Shown here: one piece after another, positions 1 through 10,981 of the stretch
Layout of the letters: every line of letters begins with the position of its first letter
How positions within the stretch are numbered: position 1 is the first letter of the stretch
Source of the DNA: Terebella lapidaria
Taxonomy: Eukaryota; Annelida; Polychaeta; Terebellida; Terebellidae
Direction of reading: 5' to 3'
Assembly (NCBI GenBank): GCA_949152475.1
Contig: OX424562.1
Location: 2,542,001 to 2,606,000 of the forward strand
DNA length: 64,000 bases
Program-made: the position numbers and the translations under genes
The notes under the pieces: model-generated
What the model was told of the DNA's origin: nothing
Databases searched by the model: none
The model's input: only the letters and a program-made list of their open reading frames with translations

Positions 1-55
1 ATCAAGAAAGTGTTATATACGGATTATCGCAGGGATACACCCACATTCAAAGACT

Positions 56-980
56 ATGACTGACATGATGAGTACGAGTGATTCACTTAATGAATTTGTC
101 CCACCTTTCAAATCATTATCTAACTATCAACTAGAATGTCTGTTACTGTCACCACAAATACGTATTAAGAAACAGTGGAGAGACAACAATTTTGCAGCTT
201 ATGCAGACACCATTTCAAATGAAAACATGCAAGATAAATTGAGTTGCACTTACAGTGATGTTTCACATTTCACTAAAAAATGTAACTTTGATAATAAAAT
301 CCTGATATTCCATTTGAACATAGGAAGCTTGAATGCACATCGTACGGAATTAATAGCATATCTTTAACAGAAAAATTTGATGTGATCATGTTGTCTGAAA
401 TTGGTCACAGCAACCTTGATATGTTCTCTAACATTCTAGACGGTTACAATTTTGAGTTTGTCGCTTCGCCGACCCTGAAAGGTGGCGTGGGCATGTATCT
501 TAGAGATATTTATTCACCATGTAACGTGTCCAAAAATGACATTAGCAATAGTCTATCGTGTGGATGCCAAAGCTGTCAAATTGAAGACATTTGGATTGAA
601 TTTGACGTAAACAATAATCACTGTGTAGTATGTACATGCTATTGACATCCTAAAGGCAATGTAGCCCACTTTGTCGAAGCTATGGAAAGCTCCATGAATT
701 GTTTTAGTTCACAAAACATTTGTATTTTTGGTGGAGATATTAATATTGATCTAATGAGAGTGGAGAGCTGTCCTGTATTTGATAACTATATGAAGCTACT
801 TGTGTGCAATAGGTTATTACCAATGATCACACTTCCTACCAGAATAACTGATACTTATGTTACACTAATTGACCACATATTTGTCAGACTACCTAAAAAT
901 ATGAGTTCTTCAAAAGTAAATTCTGGAAATTTGTACTGTTTCATCAGCGACCATCTACCGATTTTTTGTTGAATTGGAAG
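56..980 (+). pseudogene. Endonuclease domain of the non-LTR element, broken
   Basis: Three consecutive open stretches (56-367, 382-645, 682-972) together give the exonuclease-endonuclease-phosphatase fold used by non-LTR elements to nick target DNA. The first ends with a HLNIGSLNAHRTEL block, the equivalent of the family's N-x-R/S-S strand. The second continues with DVIMLSE, carrying the metal-binding Glu, and GGVGMYLRD. The third has FGGDINID, LIDHIFV and the final SDHLPIF block with the catalytic Asp-His pair. Stops at about 366 and 643 and a further break near 972 separate the pieces, so no functional enzyme can be made. Confidence 0.82.
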
Positions 981-1135
981 GTAAACCTCAAGGATCTCGT
1001 TGTTCCCTACCAATGGTCAGACTATATCAAAATTTCAGTCGATTTGTAGAACGGATGGAAGCTGTAAATATGTCTGATATATTGTTGTAATGATGTGAAT
1101 GTGGCATATAATATGTTTAATGCCATTCTTGTTAA

Positions 1136-3124
1136 ATGTCACGACGAATGTTTTCACTAGTAAAAATGCCTCGCAGCAAATTCAAGAGCAAGCCATGGAT
1201 TACACCTGCTATTAAAAATTTGAGTCGTCGGAAAAATATTTTATTTCAGACGTATATATCTCAACCAAGTCCTCAGCGGAAATCCAAATTAGCTGAGTAT
1301 AGGAATGCACTCAACACTAAGTTACGTGAGGCTGAATCTCAATACTACATCGATTTACTTAGTGAAAAGCAGTCGTCAATGAAAAAAATTTGGTCTGTAA
1401 TTAACAATATCATTGGGGAAAAATCCACCGTCAATCATGTTGATACACTCATAAGTGCGGGAGTTTCACATACAGAAAACTACGACATTGCGAATGTATT
1501 TAATGAATATTTTTCAAATATCGGTGACGAACTAGCTGGTAAACTACCCCAACACCTCGCCAGAACACCGCATGACTATATGGATAGCGCATTACCTCAT
1601 ATCACATTTTTACGTCCTATCACAACAAATGAAATTATAGAAGAAATTGGGAAACTGAAAGATGGTAAATCTCCTGGTTTGGTTAATATTAAACCTAAAT
1701 TGCTGAAATCCGCCTACCATGTGATATCGCATGTACTAGCTCGTATTTTCAACATTTACTTATCGAATGGAACTTATCCATCACTACTGAAAGAAGCTGG
1801 AGTCATTCCTATTTTTAAGAAAGGAAAGCGTAATTAACCAGAAAATTATCGCCCATATAGTTTGTCTTGCTTTAAAAAATTCTTGAAAAAATGATTGAAA
1901 AACGAATAAGGGAATTTTTTGTGTCACAATAATAGTTTGTACGAGTATCATTTCGGATTCAGGAAAAAGTATTCGACAGCCCAGGCTTTGCTGGAAATAA
2001 CTAATAACATTCGCACATATCTGGATTTGGGGGAAAATGTATTGGGAATATATTTGGATTTAAGGAAAGCATTTGACACAGTGGATCATAACGTACTCAA
2101 GATGAAAATGTCATATTATGGACTCCGCGGGAAATGTTACAACCTATTGTCTAGCTATTTAACTGGTCGTGAACAACGTGTTTATGTTAATGGCGTTTAC
2201 TCCAAGTCAAATATTGTTAATGCCGGGGTTCCACAAGGGTCCGTACTTGGGCTGTTACTTTTTATATTGTATATTAATGATATTAAAAATGTTGTTCCCC
2301 ATATCTCGATCCGTTTTACACAACCGTTCACGTGAAAATCTTATTGCAAATGCCAGATGTACAATAACAAGTCTTAAAACATGGTTTGATGTGAACAAGC
2401 TTATTTTAAATTTGTCCAAGACAAGCTAAATGATTTTTCATTGTAGAAATATCCGAAATCACGAATGTATCAATGAGATAATAATGGATAATATTGTAAT
2501 TCCTCGAACTAGTACAACAACTTATCTCGGTGTCACAATAGATGAAAACTTGTCATGGAAACATCATGTACAGCATGTGTGTAATAATATAGTCAAATAT
2601 ACATCTAATTTTTACAGAATAAGAAATCACCTCACTGAAAATGTGAGGATTCAAATGTATTATGCTTTCATATATTCAAAAAAATATGTTATGGTATAGA
2701 AGTCTATGGTGTAGCCAAAGTTAGTCACCTTCACCCACTACAGATTATGCAAAATCGTATCCTTAAAATATTAATGAAGAAACCGTATAGATTTTCAACA
2801 AATATGCTGTACATAGGTTATGATTTATTGAAGGTATCAGACATCCATTCATACCAAATGCACACGTTCTTATTCAAATATAAACAAAATGACCCCCCAA
2901 CTATGTTTGATAATCTTATGAATCCTAACCGAAATCTTTGCGGAATCACCACCAGGCAAAATACTTCATTTACTGTTACCAAATCAAATACTAATCAAGG
3001 CAACCTATTATTGAACAACTATTGTACCAAACTCTATCAAAGTCTACCTGTTCAATTACACCAGATAAATTCATTAGCTACTTTCAAAAAGCATGTCAAA
3101 CACAATTTAATGAGCAAATACTGA
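1136..3124 (+). pseudogene. Reverse transcriptase and C-terminal tail, broken; motif C deleted
   Basis: At 1136-1837 there is the linker and the start of RT, with GKSPG and VIPIFKKG. At 1919-2335 come FGFRKKYSTAQAL, motif A (LDLRKAFDTVDH) and motif B (GVPQGSVLGLLLF), then LYINDI. The reading then passes from PHISIRF directly to a sequence corresponding to NRSRENLIANA. The stretch that should hold the YADD/FADD catalytic pair is absent, so a short deletion near 2315-2330 removed it. Later pieces at 2340-2699 and 2747-3124 supply the thumb and tail (TYLGVTIDENLSWKHH, ending LMSKY). Nonsense and frameshift changes at about 1836, 2427 and 2690 add to the damage. Confidence 0.88.
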
Positions 3125-3420
3125 ATAATGAGTAATTACCAACGCATTGTAACTGACAAATATGTGACATATATGTGTATGTTTATGTCCGTATGTATGT
3201 ATATATATATGTGTATATAAATTTGTTCCAAACTTTTAAAAAATATATTATGACTATCATTTCGCTTTACTTTGAGTTCTTTCATTTTGTGGTTTCTTGT
3301 TGTGACGTGGTATTCTGTTAATATATTTAATTTTTGTGGTCACCAGCCCGATGAGCTTGTCTCTTCTGGTGTCCAGCATATGTTCCCTTGGCTTGTTTTG
3401 TTAACATATGTGAAATAAAT

Positions 3421-3459
3421 CTTCTTCCTTTCCTTTCTTTCTTTCTTTCTTTCTTTCTA
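3421..3459 (+). repeat. (CTTT)n 3' tail of the retrotransposon
   Basis: A pyrimidine microsatellite follows an AATAAA-like signal at about 3415. Simple-repeat tails are usual at the 3' ends of CR1/RTE/Jockey-like elements, and this one marks the element's right boundary. Confidence 0.8.
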
Positions 3460-3639
3460 TATTGGTCGGATCAAAGTTGTCATTTCCAAGAACTACACAA
3501 CTCTAATTTTTAAAACTCGTTTACACCATTTCCTGGAATATGATCAGATTCTTTCCATTTTGGGCTGAAAAGTTTTACATTTGTTATTGTTATCATCAAA
3601 ATCTAGTTGTATTGATGATAATTGATAATTACATTGGAA

Positions 3640-3860
3640 TTACCATTAAAAATGGAAAGTGATGAATATATCCGTAAGATACCTGCCACAGAACAATGAC
3701 AGTTTGTTTATAAATACGTTCTTTTGCGAACATGATACCTGGGGCAGGAACTGGTAAAACAACATCAACCCCATCAATTTCCCGTGAGACAGATCTCTGT
3801 CTTGGAGAACAAGCAATAAATCACTGGGGAATTGTGTTGTTGACGCCAAAATGTAAATGA
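3640..3860 (+). repeat. Diverged copy of a recurring noncoding module
   Basis: This stretch aligns collinearly by eye with about 19370-19600, and therefore with 32830-33070 and 37730-37930. Landmarks are the ACCATTAAAA start, GGGCAGGAACTGGTAAAA near 3740 and an ATTTCC..GTGAG-CAGAT block near 3777. The ORFs on its minus strand are not conserved in the other copies, so I read it as noncoding repeat. It is more diverged than the copies inside the 9.5-39 kb triplication. Confidence 0.6.
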
Positions 3861-3964
3861 AATGTCTGAATCTGCCTGATTTGAATGTACATACAGTACT
3901 CTCGAAATGCTGAATACCCATGCGTTGGTCCCCGTCCTCAATGTGTTGGACGGGACGATACTGT

Positions 3965-4567
3965 GGATTCTACGGTGGCTCATATTCGCCAGATGAAGGA
4001 ATGCACATTTTTCTTTACAGCGTTATAACGCTGTAATACAGCGTAATAACGCTTTAATTTACAGCGTAATAACGCTCTAATTTACAGCGTAATAACGCTC
4101 TAATTTACAGCGTAATTACGCTCTAATACAGCGTTATAACGCTGTAATACAGCGTATTAACGCTGTAAATTAGAGCGTAATTACGCTGTAAATTAGAGCG
4201 TTATTACGCTCTATTACAGCGTTATAACGCTCTATTACAGCGTTATAACGCTCTAATTTATAGCGTAATTACGCTCTAATTTACAGCGTAATTACGCTCT
4301 AATTACAGCGTTAATACGCTGCATTAGAGCATTATTACGCTGTAATTTAAGCGTAATTACGCTGTATTAGAGCGTTATAACGCTGTAATTTACAACGTAA
4401 TTACGCTCTAATTACAGCGTTATTACGCTGTATTAGAGCGTAATTACGCTGTAAATTAGAGCGTTATAACGCTGTATTACAGCGTTATTACACTGTAATT
4501 AGAGCGTTATAACGCTCTAAAAAAATTGTGCTCCTCTATGTGGCGAATATGAGCTTCCGTAGGATTC
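3965..4567. mobile_element. MITE-like inverted-repeat element with palindrome-array core
   Basis: The ends are imperfect terminal inverted repeats. The left end (3965-3991) and the reverse complement of the right end (4541-4567) share CTACGG and GCTCATATTCGCCA, and a weaker match continues inward through GCAC-ATTTTT to the array. Nothing inside is coding; the core is entirely short palindromes (see next entry). No transposase and no certain target duplication are visible, so the superfamily is unknown. Cut-and-paste mobility is inferred from the TIRs only. Confidence 0.68.
4016..4520. repeat. Array of about 23 AGCGTWATWACGCT palindromes
   Basis: About 23 units of a self-complementary 12-14-mer occur at about 21-bp spacing. 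The core is GCG T[AT][AT][AT][AT] CGC with central variants TTATAA, TAATTA, TAATAA and TTATTA. They are separated by 7-9 bp AT-rich spacers such as CTAATTTA. Both the single unit and the whole tract are strand-symmetrical, so it can fold into many alternative cruciforms. It exactly fills the space between the two TIRs of the surrounding element. Confidence 0.9.
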
Positions 4568-6074
4568 TCTTATAGGACGTGTGATGATATGTGTTGTACG
4601 CAACGGTAAATTGAGAATGAAACTATTCGCGGTACAGTGATTGTTACGATATTTTATTTTCATGCCTCCCGGATGATAAAATAAAACTCATCCATACAGG
4701 TCATGTGCGAGCAATGACGGGTTATTGTGATAAGGCACCTGTGGCCTCAGCAACAGCATCACAGTCGACAGATCGGCAGCTTTCAATGGCAGAATAACAG
4801 ACCATTACACGTATACAGGAACATACAAGTGGACTTCAGGTGTGATATCACAGTTCTCCGTTTGAAAGTGAAGAGCGGCTAACACTGACTGATCTTTGAG
4901 ATCGTAACTAGAATTGGTACTCCATTTGTCAATGTTCAACAAGCAAACGTCAGAACTCTTGTGCATAATTGTATTCATTGAAAAATCAAACATGTAGCTG
5001 CCATAAAACCTATGTGCATGTGAATATGTGAAATGTGAAGCACAAATATGAAACCAAACGTGAAAAAAATAGTGCAAACATGATGTTTCGGCACAGGTTA
5101 TCACACTGTCGGAAATCACTGTATGTTCCTACTGTTTGTAGTTTAAGATAAATTCATGGCATTTGATCACATCTGATCAACACATTTGATGTGATGGTAC
5201 CAGAACAGAACAAAAAATGTACTTTCTGACTCTTCATAATTACCTGAGCTTTTTTTTTTTACTTATCGCTTACCCATTCATGCAAAGAGCAGGGCTGAGA
5301 GGGCGTATCCACGTTTAGAACTTACCCTACAGAACATAGCAAATGATGGTTTCGTCTATAAATTTTGACTGGCACAATAATCCATTCATTTTGTGCTATT
5401 TTACAATCACATTTTACAATTAAATTTGGATTTGGTTCAATACATAAAAAAATATGAAGAGTCACTTCTTTCGCGTGACACAACTCGACAACTATATCGT
5501 ATAATTATCGTGGATTTTTGTGTTCGGTAGCAATTGTCATGTTAGATTGGATCGCGTGAGACAGGATCGTGTGAGATTGGATCATGTAAGATTGGATGGT
5601 GACGATGATTAAACGTTGACTCGGAGGGTGCGGACAATAGTCCACGTGATTGTCTGAAAGCCAAAACTCAAAATCCTGAACGGGTTGTTGTGGTTCCCGT
5701 GAGTTGCAAACACCAAAATATACGAAAAGGAATTCAAATTTGTACATGGCGTGAAATATTTTGTATCATTTGGAACATGTTCGCCTGAAGGAATATTCAA
5801 GACTTTAGGCAAAACTAAACTGCATAATTCCCATTTTGGTATATCATTATTAATTGATAATCAATAACAAACTTGATCATCCCCGAATAAAACATAATTT
5901 TGGAAAATCAACACATCAACATAAGCAATATCAATAACAATATGCATTGAGGTAGATCTATACAATAATACAGCCAGAAAGTTGTAGGAAAAAAATCATT
6001 TGAGTTTCGGCATGCAATAATGTAAAGTATTTTGACAAGTGTTCGTGGATAGGACACGGTGCTTTGTAAGTCCG
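4568..6074. other. No gene seen; diverged module fragment and small minisatellite
   Basis: About 4685-4800 resembles the block at 19065-19160 (ACAGGTCA-GTG-GAGCAA, TAAGGC-CCTGT, CTCAGCAA), so it is another worn copy of the recurring module. About 5547-5600 has three tandem 16-17 bp units built on GGATCGTGTGAGATT. The rest is AT-rich sequence without convincing ORFs, RNA genes or repeats that I can support. Confidence 0.5.
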
Positions 6075-7737
6075 GTATACACGGGCGTAGAACTGTTTCG
6101 CGATGAATGCCCTACGCGATGTTCAATGATACACCCTACGCGGTGTTGATTCCCTTTACTGACTAACAAACTAGAAACACACGTGCTTGCGAATCAAAAC
6201 ATCAGCAAAAGTGTGTTTCAGTGAAAAGCGATCATACAGCAGTCGGTTGCTTACCAGTGTTGATGATAAACGTGCAGAAAATAAGGGGTTTTTTTTATTT
6301 CTGAACAGTGATTACAATATGGTTATTCAGCAATGTTGGAAAATTTGTCACTTCTGCAATGTGTTATAGTCAACGATCAAAATACCGACATCATATATGT
6401 ATTTCCTGAATCATGTGATGTAAATATTGCGATTCACATGTCAGATTTATGGTAAAATTTCCGTTGCACCTGATACCCTTTACGAAACATTGCCACACAC
6501 AAAGCTTCCCTTGTCGCATGGTGCCGCTACACCTTACACACGGCGCCAACATAATATTGTTCAAGCAAATTCATCTTAAAAGCACTTTCAATTTTATTAC
6601 ATATCAGGTACTTTCTATTCCAGGTTCTGTGTCGTTATTGGGATTCAAATAAATCATACTTACTATCATTTATCAGATGGAATTCTTGCCAGTGGTCCCT
6701 GTAATTGGAGGTGAAGGCCCTGCAGTGTCCAGAGAAGGGATGTTCAGCAACATTGCGACTTCTCATCTAGTAACAATGGTCATTGTACTTGACTGCTGTC
6801 GTGATATTATTGTAAACAACACATATTTTTATTCTGCAATGATTGTTTGGATTGCGTTGTAAATGAAAACGCATTCCATTGTGTTTTCTGGAATGCGTTA
6901 TTTTTAAACTACTTTTTCACCAATTGGATCCGTCCTGCATATTTAATATTGGGCGTGAAGACTACATGTAAGATACATTTTCACATATAGATGTTTTAAT
7001 ATGTCTTTATTACGAATGATGACAACAAAGGACTTTCCTCAAACTCCTTCTCGGAGTTGTCCTCCAGAATGACAAGACATCACATAAAAATAGGAAAATG
7101 TCAGTAAAATGGGACAGAAACGTGTCAAAGGTCCTTGATTGTTGGTGACAATACTCACATAGTTTCGGGCGCTCCATTTCTCTGAAATACAAATTTGAAA
7201 TATCACTATTCGTCTTCAAATTTTGCACAAAGTTTTCAGGACAAAATGTGGTAAAGGGAAACATTTCCGAAAATGACAATTAGTAAAGGGAAACATAACA
7301 CTGCGTGGAGGGTATCATCAGCAAATATTCCGCCAGTGATTCAACCGAACAAAAAACATTGCACGTCGAGAAATATGAATTCTTTTGGTGAGTATGTCAG
7401 CTATATACACCTATACATTGTTTCCGAAGTGAGGGTGACTACGTATTTACTACAGATACTGATAAAAGCGCATATTTAATGACGGCGATGAGAACAAGTG
7501 GTGTGTTTCCATCTAATATGTCCCTACGTGCCGTCTGTTTCATCCGCAAGTGCTTCAGAAATACAAATATACGACCTACATTTGCTTCACTCCTGTGTGT
7601 GTCCAACTGGCACAGGAAATGTTCACCTGAGCACGTGTTTTGATATTGTGTTAATCGGTAAAGGGAATCAACTCGGCGTAGGGTGAATCATTGAACATTG
7701 AGCATTCATAGCGAAACAGTTCTACGCCCGTGGTATA
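6075..7737. mobile_element. CAC...GTG TIR element with 5-bp target duplication GTATA
   Basis: The element proper spans 6080-7732 (1653 bp). The ends are inverted repeats of about 110 bp. Both start CACGGGCGTAGAACTGTTTC and stay alignable through ATGAATGC, GTTCAATGAT, CACCCTACGC, TTGATTCCCTTTAC and ACACGTGCT. GTATA is present directly outside both ends (6075-6079 and 7733-7737), consistent with a 5-bp target duplication. Interior ORFs are 60-90 codons and show no transposase motif, so this looks non-autonomous. CAC termini plus a 5-bp duplication recall Transib/RAG-like transposons, but the TIR does not match the CACWATG consensus, so I leave the family open. Confidence 0.78.
6868..6899. other. 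Perfect 11-bp hairpin near the centre of the TIR element
   Basis: AACGCATTCCA at 6868-6878 and TGGAATGCGTT at 6889-6899 form a perfect 11-bp stem with a 10-nt loop, followed by ATTTTT. It lies within about 25 bp of the element midpoint. It could be a transcript hairpin or chance; nothing else supports an RNA gene. Confidence 0.5.
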
Positions 7738-9486
7738 GGTCAGGACGGTCCGTTTTGTGTTTGCGCTTCACTGATATGATGGATACATTATAACAAGAAT
7801 CATGTGTAGTCACTCAGATGCCCCAAAATTAGCACAATGGTTAAATAAGATTAACCGGAGAAATGTACAATGTTAAGCCAAATTCCAAAAAAAATCAGTT
7901 TGTGAAGACTATCCCATAGTATCACCGTATATTTAACTCAACTCCATCAAGAGACCCTGAGAAGAAGACATTTGAAATGTCCCTCGTTATAGGTGTATTC
8001 GGTTTTTTTTTCGAAGAAAATAAATTCTAAAAAGATCAATTTGTGTACACTATCCCATAGTATTAACACACACAGTTTCCGAAGATTCCAAAAGAAGAAT
8101 TTTTGAGAAAATTTTTGAGTGAAAATAAAACAAGTAATATATCTCCCTCTTGAATTATTAGGGATTTATGTTCAACATTTCAGGAGGATTCGACTGTAAG
8201 TCTTGCCGATAAAATTGTAGACGCCAGACAACGGACGATCAACATGCAGGTGTTATCCATACAGAGACAATGAAACAGACAGGTGCTCACACGTCGGCTG
8301 TGGTTATACGGAAGTTCTCATCCTAAGACCCTCCTTCGGGACACGTATTTCCTGTAGCTCAGATCTCTGTCCTGAAAGTCAAGTAATAAATCGCCGGTTA
8401 GTTGTGACTCGACGTCAAGGGCAAGGGGACGTGGTAGAAGTGTAGCTTTTTGTCTTTAAATGAGTCGAGACCTCAGGTGACATACCAAAAATATTTTTTG
8501 ATCCGTGCACACAAAATAACAATTCGTGCGCACGATATGGCAAACCGTGCCCACGAATTAGTAAACCGTGCCACAAATATTAATATACCTCCGCCATAGC
8601 AACCACATTGAAATACCATCCGGGGTATATCATGCCTATTTTATGTAATCTGTTGATTAACATTGTACAGTGTCGAGCATTTGCAGGCCTTACAGTATAA
8701 CAATACCTGATAATAATGCTTGATCAAGCATTCAAAAACATACTTGATTATGTAATCTGTTGATTCCAATACAATCTGTTGATTCACATACCCTGTCGAT
8801 CCAAAGCAGGTCCTAGAGTATGACAATACTTGTTAACAATGCTTGATAACAAGCACCTACAAACATACTTGACATGCAATTTGTTGAATGTAAGTATCAA
8901 TTTATTACCACCAATGCAGCCAAATTTTGATGATTCCAATAACAAATGCATACGTGTAGCATTGACACCCGTTAGCATCTGCATTCACGTGGCAGCGACA
9001 CACTAACAGGGATGAGGATTGACGAAATGGAAAGAACTACCAGTTGCCAAGGAGTATGGGACATGAGGAATTTCACAGAACTGAGCAAGTTGCCCAGGAC
9101 AACACCGCGTTTTTTCATGTAAAATCTAGATTGTGTTTTTGCTGTGCGACTGCCTGAAAACGTCTCTGTTTAGGAACTGTGTCAACAGAAATACACCCTT
9201 CTCTGTGGTCTTCAGGGGCTCTGCAAACAACTGCTTCATAAGATCAATTCCTATTCAGTTTGCGGAATCATTTCTTGCAGCTTCATATGCTCCAGAGCTG
9301 TTACTTACCAACGATTAGTCCACAGTTTGATACTTGAATGGATTCACTATATGTTGGATAATGATATTAACTACATCTTGAACATCTGCTTACAGGAGGA
9401 ACCTTCTGTCTCTGGCAGATGCGTTTTGCGTCATGCCTACCAGACCACCTTTCGATATGCTTCAATGACAATTTCAGCCCATATCT
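7738..9486. other. No gene; weak tandem repeats and repeat fragments
   Basis: Two related stretches (about 7885-7930 and 8028-8075) share TTTGTG-A-ACTATCCCATAGTAT, a period near 145 bp. About 8175-8250 resembles the 39760-39850 repeat tail (ATTTCAG-AGGATTCG..AAAATTGT). About 8340-8410 is another worn copy of the ATTTCCTGTAG-CAGAT module. About 8641-8890 is a two-copy direct repeat based on TGTAATCTGTTGATT, TATGACAATACTTG and GCTTGAT. I see no coding region. Confidence 0.5.
8641..8890. repeat. Two-copy imperfect direct repeat
   Basis: Each half has the order: AATCTGTTGATT, a CTGTCGA/AGTGTCGA block, GCAGG-CCT, a TATAACAATAC/TATGACAATAC block, AATGCTTGAT and AACATACTTGA. The halves start near 8643 and 8755 and differ by substitutions and short indels. 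No function is apparent. Confidence 0.55.
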
Positions 9487-10026
9487 GAAAGACCTTTTCG
9501 GCCTCTTGACTGCTATTTCCAGTTTCCAGCCCTGAACTCTTGGCACACAACTGGAGCTTTGACTCGAAGTCATAGTATCTCGGTGAAGTCGACACCGGAC
9601 CATCTCGCACAATGTGTGTGATAAAATGCGAAGGAGATTGGTAGCATTTGTGCCATAGATGTCAGGTGCAGTTGTCAGTTTCCTTCTCATTTACCACGGA
9701 TGAAATCGAGTACGGTGTTGACATAATCACTCCAAAAATTGTAGGTGGTGCTTTCTCTTTTGTCATGGCTTCAAAAGTATGAATTGCATTGCAATTGTTG
9801 AAGTGAAACTCGGTGCACGGATTAGGTAGAGTATCTGGTGCGTTGTTGGGATTTCCCGCTGAGAAGCTTAATTCCATTTCTCTGAAGGACCACTACTCAA
9901 TCTAGTGGACATTCGGATTCCACCAATATGTCTGTAATGCAGGTATCACCATAGATCTGACTAATGAGAGCAAGAATTACCATAACCATGTGAAATCCTC
10001 CAAGGCATGGAATAGTGTGCTAGAAT

Positions 10027-10981
10027 TCTATTATATAAAATATAATAGAATATAAAAATATGTTGTAAATATGGTTAATTTTCTGATTGATAATATTTTT
10101 GTGGAATTTGGTGGTCGAATATTTCAACAAACTATTGGTATTCCCATGGGTACTAACTGTGCACCATTATTGGCAGACCTGTTTTTATACTCATATGAAT
10201 CAGATTTTATCCAACATTTACAACGAGGAGGTTCTAAGAAACTAACATGTAATTTTAATTTCACTTTCCGATACATAGATGATATATTGTCGCTAAATAA
10301 TCCCAAGTTTGGTGATTATTTGGATGTCATATATCCTAAGGAACTTGAAATTAAAGATACTACAGACTCCGCTAATTTTTCCAACTATCTACACCTGAGG
10401 TTGGAGATTGATAATGATTATAACCTGTCAACTAAATTATATGACAAACGTGATGATTTCAATTTTTCCATAGTCAATTTCCCTTTTCTAAGCAGCAACA
10501 TTCCTATGTCACTGGCATATGGTGTGTTTGTTTCTCAACTTATACGCTATTCCAGAGCTAGTTGCAAATATGAGGACTTTGTCTATCGAAGTGCCCAGCT
10601 AGTCTCTAAACTGCTGCGACAAGGATATGTTTTACCAAGACTTATAGCTGCGTTTAAGAAATTCTATGGACGTCATCATGATCTGGTTGATAAATACAGA
10701 AAATCCATGTCTGCCATGCAACTAGATCTATTTTCATGTTAATTTTGGGGAATTCATGACGGGTGCCACTAGTGGGGCAGGAAATGCTCACTCTTTCCGG
10801 AACACCTGATTTCACCTCCTAATGGCCATTTTGGGGGGTTCATGAGTTTCCCTGTCATTTTTGTTTTCTCTCACTTCGTATGCCTGATATGACTTTCTGT
10901 CCCCGGACTATGAGATTGGATAACGGACCCTGTTTTGTTTGCTCGGAATACTTAATACTGGGTATTGATTCCACGTCTATT
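10027..10981 (+). mobile_element. 5'-truncated RT element inserted in unit 1 only
   Basis: The insertion is flanked by TCTATT at 10027-10032 and 10976-10981. The uninterrupted site survives in unit 2 (21749 onward, GAATTCTATTGAATTTTCCC), so the boundaries and 6-bp target duplication are read directly. The insert holds one long ORF and a 3' UTR but no upstream RT half, so it arrived already 5'-truncated or recombined. Orientation is plus, opposite to the pseudogene it disrupts. Confidence 0.85.
10071..10742 (+). CDS. C-terminal reverse transcriptase fragment (GIPMGTN/YIDD type)
   Basis: A 223-codon open frame carries RT motif B as IGIPMGTNCAPLLADLFLYS (about residues 24-43), motif C as FRYIDD (about residues 64-69), and a downstream block YPKELEIKDTTDS. 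The tail includes TKLYDKRDDFNF, SQLIRYSRA, a KLLRQGY segment and KKFYGRHHDLVDKYR. The frame is intact from ATG to TAA, but RT motifs 1-A are missing, so it is a fragment rather than a working enzyme. The family is common in mollusc, amphioxus and fish genomes. I would place it near Penelope-like or an unclassified RT group, with low certainty on clade. The open frame suggests a fairly young insertion. Confidence 0.8.
   Translation: MVNFLIDNIFVEFGGRIFQQTIGIPMGTNCAPLLADLFLYSYESDFIQHLQRGGSKKLTCNFNFTFRYIDDILSLNNPKFGDYLDVIYPKELEIKDTTDSANFSNYLHLRLEIDNDYNLSTKLYDKRDDFNFSIVNFPFLSSNIPMSLAYGVFVSQLIRYSRASCKYEDFVYRSAQLVSKLLRQGYVLPRLIAAFKKFYGRHHDLVDKYRKSMSAMQLDLFSC

Larger units (their letters stand above)
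1..3462 (+). mobile_element. Decayed CR1/Jockey-type non-LTR retrotransposon
   Basis: The plus strand reads, in order, an apurinic-type endonuclease, a linker, a reverse transcriptase and a C-terminal tail, then a 3' UTR ending in an AATAAA-like signal and a (CTTT)n tail at about 3421-3459. This order is typical of CR1/Jockey-superfamily non-LTR elements. The reading is broken into at least six pieces by stops and frameshifts, so the copy is dead. The left end runs off or close to the window edge, so full length is unknown. The clade call is from RT and endonuclease motifs read by eye. LINE membership is firm; the exact clade is not. Confidence 0.88.

Noticed and set aside
4016..4520. CRISPR array
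   Set aside because: The spacers are repeats themselves and only 7-9 bp long, the units are palindromic and lie between TIRs in a eukaryotic genome.
9367..9690. Minus-strand 107-codon ORF as the coding frame of the family gene
   Set aside because: A different frame of the same strand gives the family-like blocks (QLHLTSMAQMLP, FAFYHTHCARW); this ORF is a shadow.
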